Below, in pieces: positions 61,206 to 64,000 of a stretch of DNA of 64,000 bases. A model generated the notes under the pieces. The model was not told the DNA's origin, searched no databases, and saw only the letters and a list, made by a program, of their open reading frames with translations. Origin of the DNA: Oceanobacillus sp. J11TS1 (GTDB taxonomy: Bacteria; Bacillota; Bacilli; Bacillales; Amphibacillaceae); assembly GCF_018333215.1 (NCBI RefSeq), contig NZ_BORO01000002.1, positions 1-64,000 of the forward strand, read 5' to 3'. The translations under genes were made by a program, and so were the position numbers. Position 1 is the stretch's first letter. Each line of letters opens with the position of its first letter.

Positions 61206-61862
61206 ATGACAAAGATAGCACCTTCCATTCTTTCCGCAGACTTTGCGAAACTAGGAGAGGAAATTAAAGAAGTAGAACAAGCTGGAGCAGACTACATTCA
61301 TGTTGACGTCATGGATGGACACTTTGTTCCTAACATTTCAATCGGTCCCTTAGTGGCAGATGCAATTAAACCAATTACAAACCTGCCGCTGGATGTTCAT
61401 TTAATGATAGAAAATCCAGATGCATATATACCTCAATTTGCTAAAAGTGCTTCTATTATCACAGTACATCAAGAAGCATGTGTTCATTTACACCGTACAC
61501 TCCAATTAATTCGCTCTCATGGAGTCAAGCCGGGAGTAGTCATTAATCCAGGAACACCAGCAGAAGCAATTAAGCCGATTTTAACGGAAGTAGATCTTGT
61601 TTTATTAATGACAGTAAATCCAGGTTTTGGAGGACAGTCCTTCATCAAAGAGGTTATTCCAAAAGTTTCCCAAATTGCGGCATGGCGAGAAGAAATGAAC
61701 CTAGATTTTGAGATAGAAATTGATGGAGGAGTTAACCAGGAAACTGCTCGTATTTGTACGGAAAATGGTGCTGATGTATTAGTAGCTGGAAGTGCTGTTT
61801 TTAATCATAGTAATCGAAAAGAAGCTATTGACTTGATTCGCGAGAGCGCAGATAAAAAATGA
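61206..61862 (+). CDS. rpe: Ribulose-phosphate 3-epimerase
   Basis: Interconverts ribulose 5-phosphate and xylulose 5-phosphate in the pentose phosphate pathway. The 218-residue TIM barrel has IAPSILSADF, HVDVMDGHFVPN, MTVNPGFGGQ and EIDGGVN, with the metal-binding His and Asp residues intact. It starts 2 bp after rsgA and overlaps thiN by ATGA. Confidence 0.97.
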   Translation: MTKIAPSILSADFAKLGEEIKEVEQAGADYIHVDVMDGHFVPNISIGPLVADAIKPITNLPLDVHLMIENPDAYIPQFAKSASIITVHQEACVHLHRTLQLIRSHGVKPGVVINPGTPAEAIKPILTEVDLVLLMTVNPGFGGQSFIKEVIPKVSQIAAWREEMNLDFEIEIDGGVNQETARICTENGADVLVAGSAVFNHSNRKEAIDLIRESADKK

Positions 61863-62506
61863 AACGTGTTGGAATAGTGGGGAATGGACCCAAAGAACAA
61901 TTACCCAATCTTTTAGATTATCAAGAGAAAATTGATTTTTGGATTGGTGCTGATAGAGGTGCACTCTTTTTAGCGGAACAAGGAATCACAATAGATGTAG
62001 CACTGGGAGATTTCGATTCGGTTTCAAAAAGGGAGCTTTCTATCATTGAAAAACATGCAAAGCTGTTTGACAAACATCCTTCGATGAAGAATCAAACGGA
62101 TTTAGAGATAGCTATTGATATGGGGTTAGAAAATGAAGCAAGTCATTTTTTCTTATTTGGTGTTACTGGTGACAGGTTAGATCATGAATTAATGAATATA
62201 CAATTACTATATCCATTACTACGAAAAGGAAAGCGTGCTTTTATCATAGATAAAGGTAATCGAATGGAAATGTTTGAGCCGGGCACCTATTCTGTTGAAT
62301 CTGCTGGCTACTCCTATATCTCCTTTTTAGCATTTACTCCCGAGGTAACAGGCTTAACATTATCGGGCTTTTTGTACCCTTTGGAAAATCAAACGATACA
62401 TTGGGGATCATCTTTATGCATATCGAATGAGCTGAGTCAAAAAAAAGGTACTTTTTCTTTCTGTAAAGGCATACTAATACTAGTAAAGAGTTTTGATACA
62501 GTTTAA
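61859..62506 (+). CDS. thiN: Thiamine pyrophosphokinase ThiN
   Basis: Transfers pyrophosphate from ATP to thiamine, giving the active cofactor. The 215-residue protein has GADRGALFL, LGDFDSV and GVTGDRLDHELMN, all substrate-binding motifs of the family. Its 3' end contains the candidate sigma-E promoter of spoVM. Confidence 0.93.
   Translation: MKRVGIVGNGPKEQLPNLLDYQEKIDFWIGADRGALFLAEQGITIDVALGDFDSVSKRELSIIEKHAKLFDKHPSMKNQTDLEIAIDMGLENEASHFFLFGVTGDRLDHELMNIQLLYPLLRKGKRAFIIDKGNRMEMFEPGTYSVESAGYSYISFLAFTPEVTGLTLSGFLYPLENQTIHWGSSLCISNELSQKKGTFSFCKGILILVKSFDTV
62475..62502 (+). promoter_or_regulatory. Candidate sigma-E promoter of spoVM
   Basis: TAATACT at 62475-62481 matches the sigma-E -35 KMATATT at 6 of 7 positions, and GATACAGT at 62495-62502 matches CATACANT at 7 of 8, with a 13-bp spacer. 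It lies 47 bp before spoVM, a sigma-E gene in B. subtilis, and within the thiN coding end. Confidence 0.6.
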
Positions 62507-62549
62507 GTGGATGCAAACAGGATGGTTAAAACAGGGAGGGCCTTTATAA

Positions 62550-62633
62550 ATGAAATTTTATACAATTAAGCTTCCTAAGTTTGTAGGTGGATTTGTGAAG
62601 ATAGTCATCAGTGTATTTAAAAAAGATAAGTGA
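62550..62633 (+). CDS. spoVM: Stage V sporulation peptide SpoVM
   Basis: SpoVM is a small amphipathic peptide that recognises the convex forespore membrane and anchors the SpoIVA coat platform. The 27-residue product reads MKFYTIKLPKFVGG, then FVKIVISVFKKDK. It shares the B. subtilis N-terminus, with Pro9 retained, but differs in the C-terminal half. The ATG follows GGGAGGG. Its position after thiN and before rpmB matches B. subtilis. Confidence 0.93.
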   Translation: MKFYTIKLPKFVGGFVKIVISVFKKDK

Positions 62634-62637
62634 TGAT

Positions 62638-62677
62638 AAACGAGCTTTTGTCATAGATGGCAAAGGCTCGTTTTTAG
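62638..62677 (+). terminator. Intrinsic terminator after spoVM
   Basis: AAACGAGCTTTTG pairs with CAAAGGCTCGTTT, with a G-T pair, followed by T5. Confidence 0.88.
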
Positions 62678-62755
62678 GATTGAATTAGAGATAACGTTTT
62701 TCAGTGGCGGCCTAGCTTTATATTTGTTATTTGAAGATGTTTCTTTATTACATAC

Positions 62756-62787
62756 AAAAAAACACCATGCTAATCATGGTGTTTTTA
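62756..62787. terminator. Terminator of rpmB (minus strand)
   Basis: AACACCATG at 62761-62769 and CATGGTGTT at 62775-62783, with A7 on the low side serving as the T run for the minus-strand gene. Confidence 0.85.
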
Positions 62788-62813
62788 AGGCATATGCACA
62801 TATTTTTCGTATA

Positions 62814-63002
62814 TTATACACGTTCTACTTTGCCTGATTTTAATGCACGAGCAGATACATATACTTTCTTCGGTTTTCCATCTACCATAATACGTACTTT
62901 TTGTACATTTGCTTTCCAATTACGCTTGTTGGAATTCATAGCGTGAGAACGTTGGTTTCCATTACGTGTTTGGCGTCCAGTTACAACACATTTTCTAGCC
63001 AT
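62814..63002 (-). CDS. rpmB: 50S ribosomal protein L28
   Basis: L28 is a small component of the large ribosomal subunit. The 62-residue protein begins [23 protein letters not shown] and has the basic core [12 protein letters not shown]. Its ribosome site AAGGAGGG is excellent. It carries only one N-terminal cysteine, so it is the zinc-free form. It stands alone on the minus strand, as in B. subtilis. Confidence 0.97.
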   Translation of the reverse strand: MARKCVVTGRQTRNGNQRSHAMNSNKRNWKANVQKVRIMVDGKPKKVYVSARALKSGKVERV

Positions 63003-63663
63003 GTCATTCCCTCCTTACCTTCCAAAATCAGTATACCACTAACTTAATTTATCATAAGTTGCCTGATATTGCAATTGAATCTTTTCATAAACGTTATTTT
63101 AGGATATTAAATGGAAGAATCAAGGCGCTTCTCCAATCAATAGTTAAAGAGTGTATGTAGTTATGCTTTTAGCGACCACTACAAAGCCTCTCGACAGGAC
63201 AAATCATCGCATTCCAGTCTCAACCTCGTATCAATATTAGAAAAAACTTGCTAATGAATTGTGTGTGAAGAGCCTGAATTGTTTTACCATTTTTACGTTA
63301 TTAACAGCTGCTGCTATTGATTTGACCCAGGATGAGTGATCATTTTCTTTGTATCTTTTTTTCTTTTCCATAAAGTGCCACTGTGTCAGAGGTGGAATAA
63401 AGAAAAATTGCTTGACAGATGAATGAAAATAATCCATTGTAATAGTGGAGTTTTTCTTCTACGTAAAAATGAAGCTTAGAGAAGCTGTGGAAATGCAAAT
63501 TTCTGTGGTTCTGCAAAGCTTACTTTTAAAAAAGTAAAGCGTATAGTATAATCTTAACCATGTATGATTGAAGAAGGTAGTGTCATGATTGTGAACAGGT
63601 TAAGAACAGTGAGCCTGTGCATTGTTCTATGAATCATATTTTGTAATAAAAGGAGCTGTAGTT
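63003..63663 (+). other. Gap between rpmB and yloU
   Basis: No gene is supported. A 66-codon minus-strand frame (63237-63437) lacks a ribosome site and known motifs. The right half contains the yloU promoter region and a leader with an ACAGG/CCTGT hairpin near 63595-63620. Confidence 0.5.
63520..63552 (+). promoter_or_regulatory. Candidate yloU promoter with an overlapping dyad
   Basis: TATAAT at 63547-63552 with a weak -35 TTTTAA 17 bp upstream. The -35 lies within an 18-bp dyad at 63520-63537 (TTACTTTTAA and its partner), a possible operator for an unknown regulator. Confidence 0.45.
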
Positions 63664-64000
63664 ATGTCAATAGAGTTACATACGAATGATGGACTCGTAA
63701 CGATAACAACAGATGTTATTGCAACAATAGCTGGAGGAACAGCTGTTGAATGCTATGGAATTGTAGGTATGGCATCAAAAAGCCAAATTAAAGATAATAT
63801 AGCAGAGATCCTGCGCAAGGAAAATTATTCTAGGGGCATCGTCGTTCGTCAAGAAGACGGGAAGCTACATATTGACTTATACATTATAGTTAGTTACGGC
63901 ACGAAAATTTCGGAAGTAGCGCATAATGTACAGTCACAAGTAAAATATACACTTAGTCAATCTTTAGGTTTAGCAATTGATTCGGTTAATATATTTATCC
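63664..64000 (+). CDS. yloU: Asp23/Gls24-family envelope stress protein YloU (cut by window edge)
   Basis: The start MSIELHTNDGLVTITTDVIATIAGG, with VECYGIVGMASK and DLYIIVSYGTKISEVAHNVQ, is typical of the Asp23 (DUF322) family, which associates with the cell envelope. 112 codons are visible; B. subtilis YloU has about 120 residues, so nearly the whole protein is present. The ATG follows AAAGGAG. In B. subtilis it precedes yloV and the fatty acid genes. Confidence 0.92.
   Translation, partial: MSIELHTNDGLVTITTDVIATIAGGTAVECYGIVGMASKSQIKDNIAEILRKENYSRGIVVRQEDGKLHIDLYIIVSYGTKISEVAHNVQSQVKYTLSQSLGLAIDSVNIFI

Noticed and set aside
63237-63437. 66-codon minus-strand frame between rpmB and yloU, considered as a transposase fragment
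   Set aside because: No ribosome site, no recognisable transposase motif, and it overlaps the upstream part of the yloU control region.

Overview
The window is chromosomal core DNA from a low-GC, endospore-forming Bacillota species of the Bacillaceae. Evidence is the bacillithiol gene bshC, the division and cell-wall cluster with spoVD, spoVE, spoIIGA, sigE and sigG, the small peptide gene spoVM, a T-box leader before ileS and a PyrR-attenuated pyr operon. Gene order follows the Bacillus subtilis mraZ-to-yloU region but with several genes missing. Together with the type of intergenic repeats, this points to a halotolerant genus such as Oceanobacillus or Virgibacillus; the genus is an inference.

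Layout. 1-101 is the tail of an unrecognised gene. 301-18734 is bshC followed by the division/cell-wall (dcw) cluster: mraZ, rsmH, ftsL, pbpB, spoVD, murE, murF, mraY, murD, spoVE, divIB, ftsA, ftsZ. 19506-22064 is the sporulation sigma cluster spoIIGA-sigE-sigG. 22224-26319 is the ylm/division group (ylmC, pgeF, ylmE, sepF, ylmG, rqcP, divIVA). 26320-31284 holds the Ile T-box, ileS, lspA and an RluD-type pseudouridine synthase. 31281-41755 is the pyr operon pyrR-B-C-AA-AB-K-D-F-E with two attenuators. 41808-44753 is an accessory stretch (methyltransferase, LysR regulator, Ohr, FMN reductase) where B. subtilis has cys genes. 44980-62633 runs rqcH, calcium ATPase, remA-gmk-rpoZ, coaBC-priA-fmt-rsmB-prpC-prkC-rsgA-rpe-thiN and spoVM. 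rpmB (minus strand) and a truncated yloU/Asp23 gene close the window.

The genes form coherent systems. One makes lipid II precursors and builds the septum (mur genes, pbpB, FtsL/DivIB, FtsA/FtsZ/SepF, DivIVA). A second runs mother-cell and forespore gene expression and spore cortex synthesis (SpoIIGA, SigE, SigG, SpoVD, SpoVE, SpoVM). A third makes UMP under PyrR control. RqcH and RqcP, the two halves of bacterial ribosome quality control, are both present but far apart. PrpC and PrkC form a phosphatase/kinase pair.

No CRISPR array, intact transposon, prophage or clearly new protein system was seen. The less ordinary material is in the spaces between genes: a 46-bp perfect palindrome, a structured repeat of about 220 bp after ftsZ, related TGTTCA-bordered and GGGACT-repeat elements, two strong hairpins resembling a transposon end where pyrP is expected, MraZ-type operator repeats and several sporulation-type promoters. 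Within genes, the main oddity is a 62-residue acidic insertion in PrkC. Genes absent relative to B. subtilis order are murG, murB, ylxW/ylxX/sbp, ylmA, ylyA, pyrP, yloC, def and rlmN.
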